Shown here one piece after another: positions 12,348 to 21,647 of a stretch of 64,000 nt of DNA (the first letter of the stretch is position 1; each line of letters opens with the position of its first letter). The translations under genes and the position numbers were made by a program. The stretch lies in NCBI GenBank assembly GCA_019310965.1, contig JAFDDG010000014.1, positions 1-64,000 on the forward strand. The letters run 5' to 3'. This DNA comes from Deltaproteobacteria bacterium. GTDB lineage: Bacteria; Myxococcota_A; UBA9160; SMWR01. Below the pieces are notes generated by a model that saw only the letters and a program-made list of their open reading frames with translations, was not told the origin of the DNA and made no database searches.

Positions 12348-14819
12348 ATGCGTCTCATCCGGATCTCCATCTTCTGCATCCTGGCGCTGGCGCTCAGTGC
12401 ATGCCAGGACGATGCGGCCAAAGTCGCCCAGCACCTGGAGCGGGGGGAGTCCTACCTCGAGGCAGAGCAGTACGGCGAGGCCATCATCGAGCTGAAGAGT
12501 GTGCTCCAGATCGACCCGAATCACGGAGGTGCACACTACAAATTGGCGCACGCGTATTTCAGGGCCAGGAAGCCGCGGGACGGGTTCTGGGAGCTCCGCG
12601 AGACCGTGCGCCTGGATCCGTCGAATCAGGAGGCGCGCATCGAATTCAGTCAGCTGGCGATCCTGGCGGGCGAGGCCGAAGAATCGCTCAGCCAGATGGA
12701 ATCGCTGATCGCAGAGGACTCGAGCGATGTTCGCGCGCATCTCGTACGCGCGCAGGCCCTCGACTCGCTCAAGCGCTTCGACGAGGCCCATGAGGTCTAT
12801 CTCACCGCCTACGAGGTCTCCCCGGAAGACCAAGGCGCGCTGCGCGGTGTGGCGCGCTCGCTCCAGCGCACCGGCGCCAAGGAGGCGGCGCTTGCCCGTT
12901 ACGAGGAGCTGATCGAGAAGCACCCGAATTTTGTGAACTACAGCCAGCTGGCGCGGGTGATCCCGAGTCTCCTTCCCGAAGGCCAGGATGGCGCCGCGCG
13001 CCGCGAAGAGTTGTTGAGGTTGGCGATCGACGGCGCCGAAGGCGATGAGCGCCCGCGTGCCTACGAGCAGCTCGCGAGCCTGTTCATGAACCAGGAGCGC
13101 GCGGGCGACGCGCACGAACTGCTGTCGAAGGGGGTCGAGAGCGAGGAGGACCCGGTTCCCGTGCTCTACCTCCTGGCCCGCCTGCATCGCAGCGAGGGCA
13201 ACGAGAACGAGGCCGAGGCGCTGTTGCAACGCGCGGCCCTGGAGCGGCCGGACGATCCCCAGGTGCATCTGGTGCTGGCCTCCTATCTCGTGCGGCAGGA
13301 CCAGTTCGACGGGGCGCTGGTGGCGATCGGGCGCGCACTCGAGCTCGATCCCAGCGAGAAGCGCGCGCTGCTGCAGAAGGCGGAAGTGTTGATGGAGCTC
13401 GGTTTCCGGCACGATCGCGAAGGCGGCGCCGAGGAGGCGCGCCAGATCCTCGATCAGATCCTCGCCGAGGAGCCTTCGAATGGCTATGCGCTGGTCGCCG
13501 ACGGGAAGTACAAGCTCGGCACCGGCGATTTGAGCGGCGCCACCCGCGCGCTGCGCGCCGCCCTCGAGACCCAGCCGAACTGGGCGCAGGCCTACTACTT
13601 GCTGGGTCTGGCGCTTGCCGCGCAGCAGGATTTCCCTGCGGCGCGCAACGAATTCGCGAAGTCGCTGGAGCTCGACGCCAGTCAGGTGCGCGCGAAGGCG
13701 GCCCTGGCGGAGGCTCACTTTCGCCTCGGCGAGTGGTCCTACTGTGTCGAGCGCAGCCGCGATTACCTGAAAGTGCACCCGGAGGACAACGGGGCTCGCC
13801 TGATGCTGGCCCAGAGCCTGGTGCGTCTGGATCGCATTTCCGAGGCGGAGACGGAGCTCAATGGCATTCCGGACGAGCTGCGCAATGGCGAGATTCTCTT
13901 CGCGCTGGGGCGCATCCAGGAGAGCAAGCGGGACCTCGATGGCGCGCGGGAGTACATGCTCGCGGCCCACGAGGCGTTGCCCGGCAACTGGGAGGTGCTG
14001 CAGGCGCTGTTGGTGCTCGACCGCCTGCAGGGGCGCCTGCAGGAGTCCACGGTGCGCATCGCCGCCGCCCTGGAGGCGAAACCGGACGACGCCAAGCTGC
14101 ATCAGCTCAACGCGCTGGTCGCTTTCAACGAGGGTCGCGCAGACGACGCCGAACAGGGCTTCTTGCGGGCCATCGAGCTGGCCCCCGACGATCTCCAGGC
14201 GTATCAGCGTCTGGCCCGTTTCTACGCGCGTATGGGGCGGCTCGAGCAGACCGCGGCGATCTACGAGCAGGCACTCGAGAAGAACCCCGAGTCTGCCACG
14301 GTGCATCACTTCCTGGGTGTGCTGTACGAGCTGTCCGGCGACACGAGTCGAGCCATCGAGCGCTACGAATCGGCGATCGAATACGGCCCGGACATGGCCG
14401 AGGCCAAGAACAACCTGGCGTATCTGTACGCGGAACAGGGCCAGAATCTCGATCGCGCTCTGGATCTGGCGCAGGACGCCAAAGGCCTGATGCCGGACAA
14501 CCCCAGCGTGTCCGACACACTGGGGTGGGTGCTCTACAAGCGCGGCGTGGCGTCTGCGGCAATCAGCTACCTGAAGGAGGCCGAAACCCGTACCGCGGCG
14601 GGCGACGCCTCGATCGGCGTGATCCGTTACCACCTGGCTCTGGCCCACGAGGCCAGCGACGAGCCGGCCGAGGCGCTGGAGGCGGTGAACCGCTCGCTCC
14701 AGGGTCTCGACGAGATCCGGCAGGCCGCCGAGGGCGAGGCGCCGCCGGAGCCCGATTGGGCCGCGGAGGCGCGCGCCCTGCGCCAGCGCCTCGAGCCCGG
14801 GGTCGCAAGCAACTCCTGA
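12348..14819 (+). CDS. Large TPR-repeat lipoprotein of the exopolysaccharide locus (PrsT-like)
   Basis: 823 aa protein built almost entirely of tetratricopeptide repeats. N-terminal lipoprotein signal with LALSAC lipobox (Cys19). About 18-20 TPR units follow, the best ones around residues 22-90, 270-370 and 590-720 (e.g. YEQALEKNPES). Size and architecture match the PrsT family of TPR lipoproteins accompanying XrtA exopolysaccharide systems, thought to act as periplasmic scaffolds. A GAGGAG ribosome-binding site lies 6 nt before the ATG. The 96-nt upstream gap shows no obvious promoter. Confidence 0.82.
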   Translation: MRLIRISIFCILALALSACQDDAAKVAQHLERGESYLEAEQYGEAIIELKSVLQIDPNHGGAHYKLAHAYFRARKPRDGFWELRETVRLDPSNQEARIEFSQLAILAGEAEESLSQMESLIAEDSSDVRAHLVRAQALDSLKRFDEAHEVYLTAYEVSPEDQGALRGVARSLQRTGAKEAALARYEELIEKHPNFVNYSQLARVIPSLLPEGQDGAARREELLRLAIDGAEGDERPRAYEQLASLFMNQERAGDAHELLSKGVESEEDPVPVLYLLARLHRSEGNENEAEALLQRAALERPDDPQVHLVLASYLVRQDQFDGALVAIGRALELDPSEKRALLQKAEVLMELGFRHDREGGAEEARQILDQILAEEPSNGYALVADGKYKLGTGDLSGATRALRAALETQPNWAQAYYLLGLALAAQQDFPAARNEFAKSLELDASQVRAKAALAEAHFRLGEWSYCVERSRDYLKVHPEDNGARLMLAQSLVRLDRISEAETELNGIPDELRNGEILFALGRIQESKRDLDGAREYMLAAHEALPGNWEVLQALLVLDRLQGRLQESTVRIAAALEAKPDDAKLHQLNALVAFNEGRADDAEQGFLRAIELAPDDLQAYQRLARFYARMGRLEQTAAIYEQALEKNPESATVHHFLGVLYELSGDTSRAIERYESAIEYGPDMAEAKNNLAYLYAEQGQNLDRALDLAQDAKGLMPDNPSVSDTLGWVLYKRGVASAAISYLKEAETRTAAGDASIGVIRYHLALAHEASDEPAEALEAVNRSLQGLDEIRQAAEGEAPPEPDWAAEARALRQRLEPGVASNS

Positions 14820-14840
14820 ATCGATCAAGCGTTTCCCCCG

Positions 14841-14859
14841 CCCGGCCGATACGGCCGGG
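14841..14859. other. Perfect 8-bp hairpin between TPR and LysM genes
   Basis: CCCGGCCG (14841-14848), 3-nt loop, CGGCCGGG (14852-14859). It lies 22 nt behind the TPR stop codon. No T-run follows, so it is a weak intrinsic-terminator candidate or mRNA-stabilising stem. Confidence 0.4.
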
Positions 14860-14930
14860 GGGCCGCGTCCGCCCGGAATCGGCATTTTGCCGCCCGGTGC
14901 GAGAGGCGCCCATGCAGGTGGAGGGAAGCG

Positions 14931-16310
14931 ATGAGAACCCCGAGGCTCCTCAATCTGGGCTGTGCGCTGCTGGCGTTCGGCGTCGGACTCCCGACGTCGG
15001 CCGAAGAGCTTGCTGCCGTGCCGGCCACCCCCGAAGAGGTGGTGCCGGAGGCCGGAGAGACCGCGCAGGCGCCGCAGGGCGACGCCACGGCGGCTGCCAT
15101 GCCGGCGTCGGCCGAGCCACTCGTTGCAGCGGCAGAGCCCGCCAGCGACATGCAGGCAGCGGTAGCCGAGGCCAGCGAAGCCGTCGCGCCGTCCACCGAT
15201 GATTCCGCCTCCGGGCCCAGCCAGGCTGCGGCCGCTGGTGTGCCAGCCGTGCCGGTCGGAGAGGCCAAAGCCGCGCCCATGCAGCTGGGCGCCGTGGGCT
15301 ACGACGATCAGGGTCGCGAGGGCCGCGTTCACATGGTGAGCCCCGGCGACACGCTCTGGGACATCTCCGATGGCTACCTGGGCACGCCCTGGGTGTGGCC
15401 GTCCATCTGGCACGACAACCGGAACATCGAGAACCCGCATCTCATCTTCCCCGGCGATCGCATCTGGATCACTCCGTGGGAGATGCGCAAGGTGACCCCG
15501 GCGCAGGCCGAGGCGCTGCTGGCAGGCGAGCCCGCCGCAGCGGACGCAATGCCCGACTTGTTCGCGCCGAGCGAAGTGCCGCTGCCGGCCGCGGCGGCGC
15601 CGGTGGGTCACGTGGTGCTGCAGGAGCAGGTGACGGTGCTGGTGTCGGATCGCGAGCGCGCCGGTCTAGTCAGCGCCGAGGTGGTCGATGCGTCGGCGAG
15701 TCTGATCGCGAACGTCTCGCCGCGGCTGATGATCAGCGAGACGGATCGGGTCTGGATCGGGCTGGCCGAAGGGGAGACCCGGGTCGGCGACCAGTTCACG
15801 ATCTATCGGGCCGAGGAGAAGGTCTACGATCCGGAGACGGGTCGCATGCTGGGTTACCACGTGGCGTTTCTCGGTTGGCTCGAGGTCATGGAGACGCACG
15901 ACGAGTCGTCTCTGGCGCTCGTGCGCAAGTCGAGTGCCGAAATCGAGGTGGGCGACAAACTCATGCCGCGCGTCCCGCCGCAGAACCAGGTTGCCGTCAC
16001 CGGCGCCGGTGCAGGCGTGGAGGGGCAGATCAGCTTCATGGCGCAGAGTCGCACGAATATGGGGAGCCACGACCTCGTGTATCTGAATCGCGGCACCCTC
16101 GACGGCGTCAATATCGGGACGCCGCTGACGGTGTTCCGCAAGGGCTTCCGCGCCCATGACAACGCGCTCGGCGCGGATGTGCAGGTGCCGGATCGCCCGG
16201 TGGCGAGCCTGCTGGTCTTGCGCGCCGCAGACGAGGCGTCGGTTGCCCTGGTGCGTGCCACCGAAGAGGAGCTCGAGCTCGGCGACTACTTCCGCGGAGC
16301 GGCGAACTGA
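14931..16310 (+). CDS. Exported LysM-domain protein
   Basis: 459 aa. Signal peptide residues 1-24 (cleavage near PTSA), then a low-complexity Ala/Glu/Pro linker to about 115, then one LysM peptidoglycan-binding module at 134-181 (VSPGDTLWDISDGYLG ... FPGDRIWI). The C-terminal 270 residues contain a repeated beta-type pattern without a domain I can name. The WPSIWHDN form of the module is common in deltaproteobacterial LysM proteins upstream of dprA. GGAGGG lies 8 nt before the ATG. Likely periplasmic, anchoring to the cell wall; function unknown. Confidence 0.8.
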   Translation: MRTPRLLNLGCALLAFGVGLPTSAEELAAVPATPEEVVPEAGETAQAPQGDATAAAMPASAEPLVAAAEPASDMQAAVAEASEAVAPSTDDSASGPSQAAAAGVPAVPVGEAKAAPMQLGAVGYDDQGREGRVHMVSPGDTLWDISDGYLGTPWVWPSIWHDNRNIENPHLIFPGDRIWITPWEMRKVTPAQAEALLAGEPAAADAMPDLFAPSEVPLPAAAAPVGHVVLQEQVTVLVSDRERAGLVSAEVVDASASLIANVSPRLMISETDRVWIGLAEGETRVGDQFTIYRAEEKVYDPETGRMLGYHVAFLGWLEVMETHDESSLALVRKSSAEIEVGDKLMPRVPPQNQVAVTGAGAGVEGQISFMAQSRTNMGSHDLVYLNRGTLDGVNIGTPLTVFRKGFRAHDNALGADVQVPDRPVASLLVLRAADEASVALVRATEEELELGDYFRGAAN

Positions 16311-16352
16311 GCTAAGCCACGGAGGTGCCCCGGTCCCGGGGAGTTCTCCGCA

Positions 16353-17459
16353 TTGGAAAGCTTCGAACGTCTGCACCCGGACGACGTGTGTCCGCGCGCG
16401 CGCGGCGCCCTGCGCGCGTGGCTCGCGTTGCAGCGCCGCTTCGTGTTTCGCCCGCTGGAGGCCCGCGCGGCGCTCGCCCGCGAGCCCGACCCGCGCCGGA
16501 TTCTGCAGGCCGACGGCGCGCCGCCGCTGGCCAGCGAGGCGGAGGTTGCGGCCCTGCGGGCCAGCGGTGCCGCGTTGGTGCCCTTCGGCTCGCCGCTGTA
16601 TCCCCAGCGGCTTGCGCGGCTGGCCGACGCTCCGGCCGTGCTGCTGGTGCGCGGGGATCCCGCGGTGCTGTCGAGCCCCGCCGTTGCCGTGGTGGGGGCA
16701 CGGGCCGCGACGGCTTACGGCCGCGCCAACGCCCGGCGCTTCGCCGAGGCCTTCGCGGAGGCGGGCCTTGCCGTGGTCTCGGGCCTGGCCACCGGCATCG
16801 ACGGCGAGGCTCATGCCGCCGCGCTGGCGCGCGGTGGGCGCAGCCTCGGGGTACAGGCGTGTGGTCCAGAGCGGGTGTATCCGGCACGGCATGTGCGGCT
16901 GGCGCAGCGGGTCGCTGCGAGCGGCGCGGTCGTGACCGAGTTTCCCACCGGCACGCCGCCGCGGGCGCCGCACTTTCCTCTGCGCAATCGCATCATCAGC
17001 GCGCTGTCGCGGGCGGTGCTGGTGGTGGAGGCGCGCCTGCGCAGCGGCTCGCTGGTGACGGCGCGGCACGCGGCGGACCAGGGGGTCGACGTATGGGCTC
17101 TGCCCGGGCCCATCGGCGTGCCGACCAGTGAGGGCACGAACCGGCTGTTGGCCGACGGCGCCCAGCCTGCGCTCTCCCCCGAGGAGATGCTCGCCGGGCT
17201 GGCGGATGCCGGTGTGCCGCTGTGCCCGCGCTCTGCAGCGGCGCCCGCTGGCGGGGCGCCGAGCCCGGCGGCCGAGCGCCTGCTGGCGGCGCTGCGGGAT
17301 GTGCCGCGCAGTCGCGATGCCCTGTGCCGAGCGCTGGCGCTCGCCCCCGGCGAGCTGGCGCCGCAGCTGCTCGAGCTCGAGTTGGCCGGCTGGGTGCGCG
17401 AAGATCGCGATGGCCGCTTCTGCGTCATTTCGCCCCTTCGCGAGCCGGAGCTATCCTGA
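16353..17459 (+). CDS. dprA: DNA processing protein DprA (DNA recombination mediator, Smf family)
   Basis: 368 aa ssDNA-binding protein that loads RecA during transformation. Rossmann-like core about residues 70-290 with VVGARAATAYGR, SGLATGIDGEAH, FPLRNRIISALS and LPGPIGVPTSEGTNRLLADGA motifs; a C-terminal winged-helix (about 305-365). Starts at TTG 16353. It heads the dprA-trmFO-xerC-hslVU run, an order seen in other deltaproteobacteria (there often with topA, which is missing here). Confidence 0.9.
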   Translation: MESFERLHPDDVCPRARGALRAWLALQRRFVFRPLEARAALAREPDPRRILQADGAPPLASEAEVAALRASGAALVPFGSPLYPQRLARLADAPAVLLVRGDPAVLSSPAVAVVGARAATAYGRANARRFAEAFAEAGLAVVSGLATGIDGEAHAAALARGGRSLGVQACGPERVYPARHVRLAQRVAASGAVVTEFPTGTPPRAPHFPLRNRIISALSRAVLVVEARLRSGSLVTARHAADQGVDVWALPGPIGVPTSEGTNRLLADGAQPALSPEEMLAGLADAGVPLCPRSAAAPAGGAPSPAAERLLAALRDVPRSRDALCRALALAPGELAPQLLELELAGWVREDRDGRFCVISPLREPELS

Positions 17460-17477
17460 GTGGTCCGGGGGGGGGCG

Positions 17478-18812
17478 ATGGCGTCCGAACAACGTCTCAA
17501 AGTCGTGGGGGCCGGTCTGGCTGGCTGCGAGGCCGCCTGGCAGGCGGCCTCGCGCGGTCTCGACGTGGTGTTGGTCGAGATGAAGCCCGAGCGCTACTCG
17601 CCGGCTCACAGCGCGCCGGAGTTTGCCGAGCTCGTGTGCAGCAACTCGCTGCGCTCGAACGCCCTCGGCAACGCCGTTGGGCTGCTCAAGGAGGAGATGC
17701 GGCGCCTCGGCTCGCTGGTGGTCCAGGCCGCCGACGAGACGGCCGTGCCCGCCGGCCGCGCGTTGGCGGTGGACCGCCAGGCGTTCTCCCGGCGCATCAC
17801 CGAGGCGGTCGAGGCGCACCCGCGCATCGAGGTGCGCCACGAGGTCGTGACCCGCCTGCCGGAGGACGAGCTCAGTGTGCTGGCCACCGGGCCGCTGACG
17901 GCGAACGAGCTGGCAGAGGCGCTGCAATGCTTCGTAGGCGACGAGCACCTCTATTTCTACGATGCGCTGGCGCCGATCGCCTACGCCGACTCGATCGATC
18001 ACGACGTCGCGTTTTACGCCTCGCGTTGGGAAGACGGCGAGGGGGACTATCTGAACCTGCCGCTCTCGGAAGAGCAGTACGCCGACTTCGTCGCGGCGCT
18101 CTGCGCCGCCGACACCGTGCCGTTGCACGGCTGCGAGGCGGAGCTCTACTTCGAGGGCTGCCTGCCGGTCGAGGAGATGGCACGGCGCGGCCCGAAGACC
18201 CTCGCCTACGGACCCATGAAACCGGTCGGTCTGCGCGACCCGCGGACGGGGCAGCGGCCCTTCGCCGTGGTGCAGCTTCGTCACGAAGACAAGCGCGGCG
18301 TGCTCTACAACATGGTCGGCTTCCAGACCAAGCTGCGCGTCGGCGAACAGAAGCGCATCTTTCGCAGCTTGCCGGGACTCGGCGAGGCGGTCTTCGCTCG
18401 TTTCGGGTCGGTGCACCGCAACACCTTCCTGAACGCACCGAAGGCGTTGTTGCCGAGCCTCGAGCTGCGTGGGCGTCCGGGGGTCTTCATCGCGGGGCAG
18501 ATGGCCGGTGTCGAGGGCTACGTCGAGAGCGCTGCCCTTGGCTGGATCGCAGGCGTGAACGCCGTGGCCCGGGCGGGCGGCCGCGAATTGGCGCTGCCGC
18601 CGCCCAACACGGCTCACGGTGCCCTGCTGCGTCACTTGATCGACGCGGATCCGAGCGCGTTCCAGCCGATGAACGTGAACTTCGGCCTGTTTCCGCCGCT
18701 CGCGGATGCGCCGCTCAAGCAGAAGAAGCGCGAGAAAGTCGCGCAGCTGGGCCAGCGCGCGTTGGCGGATCTGGCGGCCTACGCGGAGTGGGCCCGGGAG
18801 CTGACGGCGTGA
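17478..18812 (+). CDS. trmFO: tRNA (uracil-54-C5)-methyltransferase, methylenetetrahydrofolate/FAD dependent
   Basis: 444 aa flavoenzyme that methylates U54 of tRNA with 5,10-methylene-THF. FAD dinucleotide motif VVGAGLAGCEAAWQAA near the N-terminus, then HSAPEFAELVCSNSLRSNA, LYFEGCLPVEEMARRG, MKPVGLRDPRTG and FIAGQMAGVEGYVES, all TrmFO/GidA-like. I chose ATG 17478 over the in-frame GTG 17460 because the ATG follows a G-rich run at 17467-17475 and fits family length (about 440). Its stop overlaps the xerC GTG (GTGA). Confidence 0.92.
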   Translation: MASEQRLKVVGAGLAGCEAAWQAASRGLDVVLVEMKPERYSPAHSAPEFAELVCSNSLRSNALGNAVGLLKEEMRRLGSLVVQAADETAVPAGRALAVDRQAFSRRITEAVEAHPRIEVRHEVVTRLPEDELSVLATGPLTANELAEALQCFVGDEHLYFYDALAPIAYADSIDHDVAFYASRWEDGEGDYLNLPLSEEQYADFVAALCAADTVPLHGCEAELYFEGCLPVEEMARRGPKTLAYGPMKPVGLRDPRTGQRPFAVVQLRHEDKRGVLYNMVGFQTKLRVGEQKRIFRSLPGLGEAVFARFGSVHRNTFLNAPKALLPSLELRGRPGVFIAGQMAGVEGYVESAALGWIAGVNAVARAGGRELALPPPNTAHGALLRHLIDADPSAFQPMNVNFGLFPPLADAPLKQKKREKVAQLGQRALADLAAYAEWARELTA

Positions 18813-19732
18813 GCTTTGCGGACGCAACGCGAGGCTTCGATCTCTTCCTGCGCGCCGAGCGCAACCTCTCGGTCCACACGCGTCGCGCCTACCTGTCGGA
18901 CGTGGAGCAGTTTCGCGCGTTCCTCGGTGCCGACGTGGCGCCCGAGCGTGTGAGCGCGGATCAGGTGCGCGGCTTCATGGCGGAGCTTCACGGCCGCCGG
19001 CATCCCGCCACCGTCGGCCGCAAGCTCGCCGCGCTGCGCGCCTTCTTTCGCTACCTGCTGCGCGAGGGCCGCTGCCGACTCGATCCCACTGCCGGCATTC
19101 CCGCGCCGCGCGCCCCCAAGCGCCTGCCGACCCCGCTGGCGGTGGACGATTGCGAAACGCTGCTCGAGTCCGTGCCAGCTGCTGGGAGTCCGGCGGATCG
19201 GCGCGACCGCGCTCTGCTCGAGCTGCTCTACGGTGCGGGATTGCGCGTGGGAGAGGCGGTGGGCCTCGATGTGCGCGACGTGGATTTGCACCGCGGCGAG
19301 GTACGGGTGCTCGGCAAGGGGCGCAAGGAGCGCGTCGTGCCGCTGCCCGCCGCAACGCGGCAGGCGCTCGACGTGTGGCTCGCCGAACGGAGCCGCCCGG
19401 GCGTGCTCGCCGAACCGCTCTTCGTCTCGCTGCGCCGCCGCGGCGCGCCGCGGCGGCTCTCCGAGCGAGACGTGCGCCGCGTGTTGCGGCGGCGGGCGCA
19501 GCGGGCGGGAATCGCGGGGGCGGTGCACCCCCACCGCCTGCGACACAGCTATGCCACACACCTGCTCGATATGGGTGCCGATCTGCGCGAGATCCAGGAG
19601 CTACTGGGTCATGCGAGCCTGGCCACCACCGAGAAGTACACTGCCGTCTCCGCCGAACGGCTGGTGGAGGTGTATGATCGCGCGCATCCGCGCGCCCGTG
19701 CCGGTGCGCGCCGTGGGAGAGAACGATCGTGA
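18809..19732 (+). CDS. xerC: Tyrosine recombinase XerC (chromosome dimer resolution)
   Basis: 307 aa site-specific recombinase acting at dif. N-terminal SAM-like core-binding domain (1-95) and catalytic domain with the full set Arg146, Lys170, His242, Arg245, His268 and nucleophile Tyr277. Start GTG 18809 overlaps the trmFO stop; the open frame upstream is inside trmFO. Neighbouring trmFO and hslVU are the classical context of chromosomal XerC, so this is not an integron or phage integrase. Confidence 0.9.
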   Translation: MSFADATRGFDLFLRAERNLSVHTRRAYLSDVEQFRAFLGADVAPERVSADQVRGFMAELHGRRHPATVGRKLAALRAFFRYLLREGRCRLDPTAGIPAPRAPKRLPTPLAVDDCETLLESVPAAGSPADRRDRALLELLYGAGLRVGEAVGLDVRDVDLHRGEVRVLGKGRKERVVPLPAATRQALDVWLAERSRPGVLAEPLFVSLRRRGAPRRLSERDVRRVLRRRAQRAGIAGAVHPHRLRHSYATHLLDMGADLREIQELLGHASLATTEKYTAVSAERLVEVYDRAHPRARAGARRGRERS

Positions 19733-20283
19733 GCGGTGCGAGCAAGGCGGAAAAGGTCCGATCCACGACGGTGATTGCCGTGATGCGCGATGGCCGCATC
19801 GCAATGGCGTCCGACGGCCAGGTGACTGTCGGCGATGCGGTGGTGAAGAGCAGCGCCCAGAAGGTGCGCAAAGCGACCCAGCATGCGGCGCTGATCGGCT
19901 TCGCGGGGGGGGCGGCGGACGCGCTGGCCCTCGGCGAGCGCTGGGAGGCGAAGCTCGACGAGCACCGCGGCAACCTGCGCCGCGCCGCCGTCGAGCTGGC
20001 GAAGGAGTGGCGCACCGACCGGGCGTTGCGTCGCCTCGAGGCGCTGCTGATCGTCGGTGACCCGCAGAGCGTGCTGGTGGTCTCGGGCAACGGCGACGTG
20101 ATCGAGCCGGACGATGGCATCGCCGCCGTGGGCTCCGGCGGCTCCTACGCCTTGGCCGCCGCGCGCGCGCTGGCACGTCACACCGACAAGCCGGTCGAGG
20201 AGATCGCCGCCGAGGCGCTGCGCCTGGCCGCCGAGATTTGCATCTACACCAACGACAACGTGACCCTGGAGAGTCTTCCGTGA
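19729..20283 (+). CDS. hslV: ATP-dependent protease peptidase subunit HslV
   Basis: 184 aa proteasome-related peptidase forming the HslUV (ClpQY) protease. The catalytic N-terminal threonine corresponds to Thr13 in RSTTVIAV, so 12 residues must be removed to expose it; such short extensions also occur in other HslV proteins. DGQVTVG and FAGGAADA motifs are intact. Starts at GTG 19729 overlapping xerC and ends overlapping hslU (both GTGA). Confidence 0.95.
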   Translation: MSGASKAEKVRSTTVIAVMRDGRIAMASDGQVTVGDAVVKSSAQKVRKATQHAALIGFAGGAADALALGERWEAKLDEHRGNLRRAAVELAKEWRTDRALRRLEALLIVGDPQSVLVVSGNGDVIEPDDGIAAVGSGGSYALAAARALARHTDKPVEEIAAEALRLAAEICIYTNDNVTLESLP

Positions 20284-21644
20284 GCGCACTCAAGAGCTTC
20301 ACACCCCGGGAGGTGGTCTCCGAGCTCGACCGCTACATCGTCGGCCAGCCCGACGCCAAACGCGCGGTGGCGGTTGCGCTGCGCAATCGCTGGCGCCGGC
20401 AGCAGGTTCCCGAGGAGCTGCGCGACGAGATCGCGCCAAAAAATATCATCATGATCGGCCCCACCGGAGTCGGCAAGACCGAGATCGCGCGGCGCCTCGC
20501 GAAGCTCGCCCTGGCGCCGTTCGTGAAGGTCGAAGCCTCGAAGTTCACCGAGGTGGGCTACGTCGGGCGCGACGTGGAGTCGATCGTGCGCGATCTCGTG
20601 GAGACGTCGGTGGCGCTGGTGCTGGAGGAGCAGCAGCGCGCGGTGCAGGTGCGGGCCGCCGAGCGCGCCGAGGAGCGCCTGCTGGACGCATTGCTGCCGC
20701 CGCCGGCTCCGGCGCCGATGCCGTTGCCCGGCGAGCCGCTGTCGCTGCCGCCTGCTCCGGATGCAACCCGCGAGAAGCTGCGTCAGTTGCTGAACCAGCG
20801 GGAGCTCGACGAGCGCGAAGTCGAGATCGAGCTCGACGACACCGGGGGCGCGCAGACCGTCTCGCTCTTCACGCCCCAGGGCGTCGAGGAGATGGGCATG
20901 CAGTTCAAGGATCTGCTCGGCGGGTTGCTGCCGAAGCAGACGCGGCGGCGACGCATGAAGCTGCCGGCGGCGCTCGAGGCCCTGACTGCCGAAGAGGCGG
21001 GTCGGTTGGTCGACATGGACAGCGTGCGCGAGCAGGCCGTCGAGCGCGTCGAGCAGGCCGGCATCGTCTTCATCGACGAGATCGACAAGGTTGCGGTCGG
21101 TGCCGGTGCGCAACAGGGCGCGGATGTCTCGCGCGAGGGCGTGCAGCGCGACCTGCTGCCGATCGTCGAGGGCAGCACCGTGCAGACCAAACACGGAGCC
21201 GTGCGCACGGACCACATCCTCTTCATCGCGGCCGGGGCCTTCCACGGGGCCAAGCCCTCGGACTTGATTCCCGAGCTGCAGGGTCGCTTTCCGATCCGCG
21301 TCGAGCTCGCGAGCCTCACGCGAGAGGATTTCCTGCGCATTCTCACCGAGCCGCGCAACTCGCTGGTGCTGCAGTACACCGAGCTGCTGCGCACGGAGGG
21401 CGTCGAACTCGAGTTCGAGGAGGAGGGTATCATCGCGCTCGCCGACATCGCCGCGCGGGTGAACCAGGATACCGACGACATCGGCGCGCGCCGACTGCAT
21501 ACGGTGATGGAACGTTTGCTCGAGGAGTTGTCCTTCGAAGCTCCGGACATCGGACCGGCGCATTGTCTGGTGGACAAGGCCTTCGTGCACAAACGCTTGC
21601 TGGGACTGGTCGAGGATCAGGACCTGTCCCGCTACATCTTGTAG
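20280..21644 (+). CDS. hslU: ATP-dependent protease ATPase subunit HslU
   Basis: 454 aa Clp/Hsp100 unfoldase partnering HslV. Walker A GPTGVGKT (60-67), pore loop GYVGRD, intermediate I-domain about 110-230, Walker B VFIDEIDK, sensor region [11 protein letters not shown], and the C-terminal DLSRYIL tail that activates HslV. Start GTG 20280 overlaps the hslV stop; a longer frame would run inside hslV. Confidence 0.96.
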   Translation: MSALKSFTPREVVSELDRYIVGQPDAKRAVAVALRNRWRRQQVPEELRDEIAPKNIIMIGPTGVGKTEIARRLAKLALAPFVKVEASKFTEVGYVGRDVESIVRDLVETSVALVLEEQQRAVQVRAAERAEERLLDALLPPPAPAPMPLPGEPLSLPPAPDATREKLRQLLNQRELDEREVEIELDDTGGAQTVSLFTPQGVEEMGMQFKDLLGGLLPKQTRRRRMKLPAALEALTAEEAGRLVDMDSVREQAVERVEQAGIVFIDEIDKVAVGAGAQQGADVSREGVQRDLLPIVEGSTVQTKHGAVRTDHILFIAAGAFHGAKPSDLIPELQGRFPIRVELASLTREDFLRILTEPRNSLVLQYTELLRTEGVELEFEEEGIIALADIAARVNQDTDDIGARRLHTVMERLLEELSFEAPDIGPAHCLVDKAFVHKRLLGLVEDQDLSRYIL

Positions 21645-21647
21645 GCG

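Noticed and set aside
11952-15611. Reverse-strand open frame of 1219 codons
   Set aside because: It is antisense to the sigma-54 regulator, TPR and LysM genes. His/Arg/Gln-rich composition and lack of motifs show it is a by-product of strong GC bias at third codon positions.
18809-19732. Integrase of a mobile element
   Set aside because: The tyrosine recombinase sits in the conserved trmFO-xerC-hslVU order with coupled starts and no att-like repeats; it is XerC.
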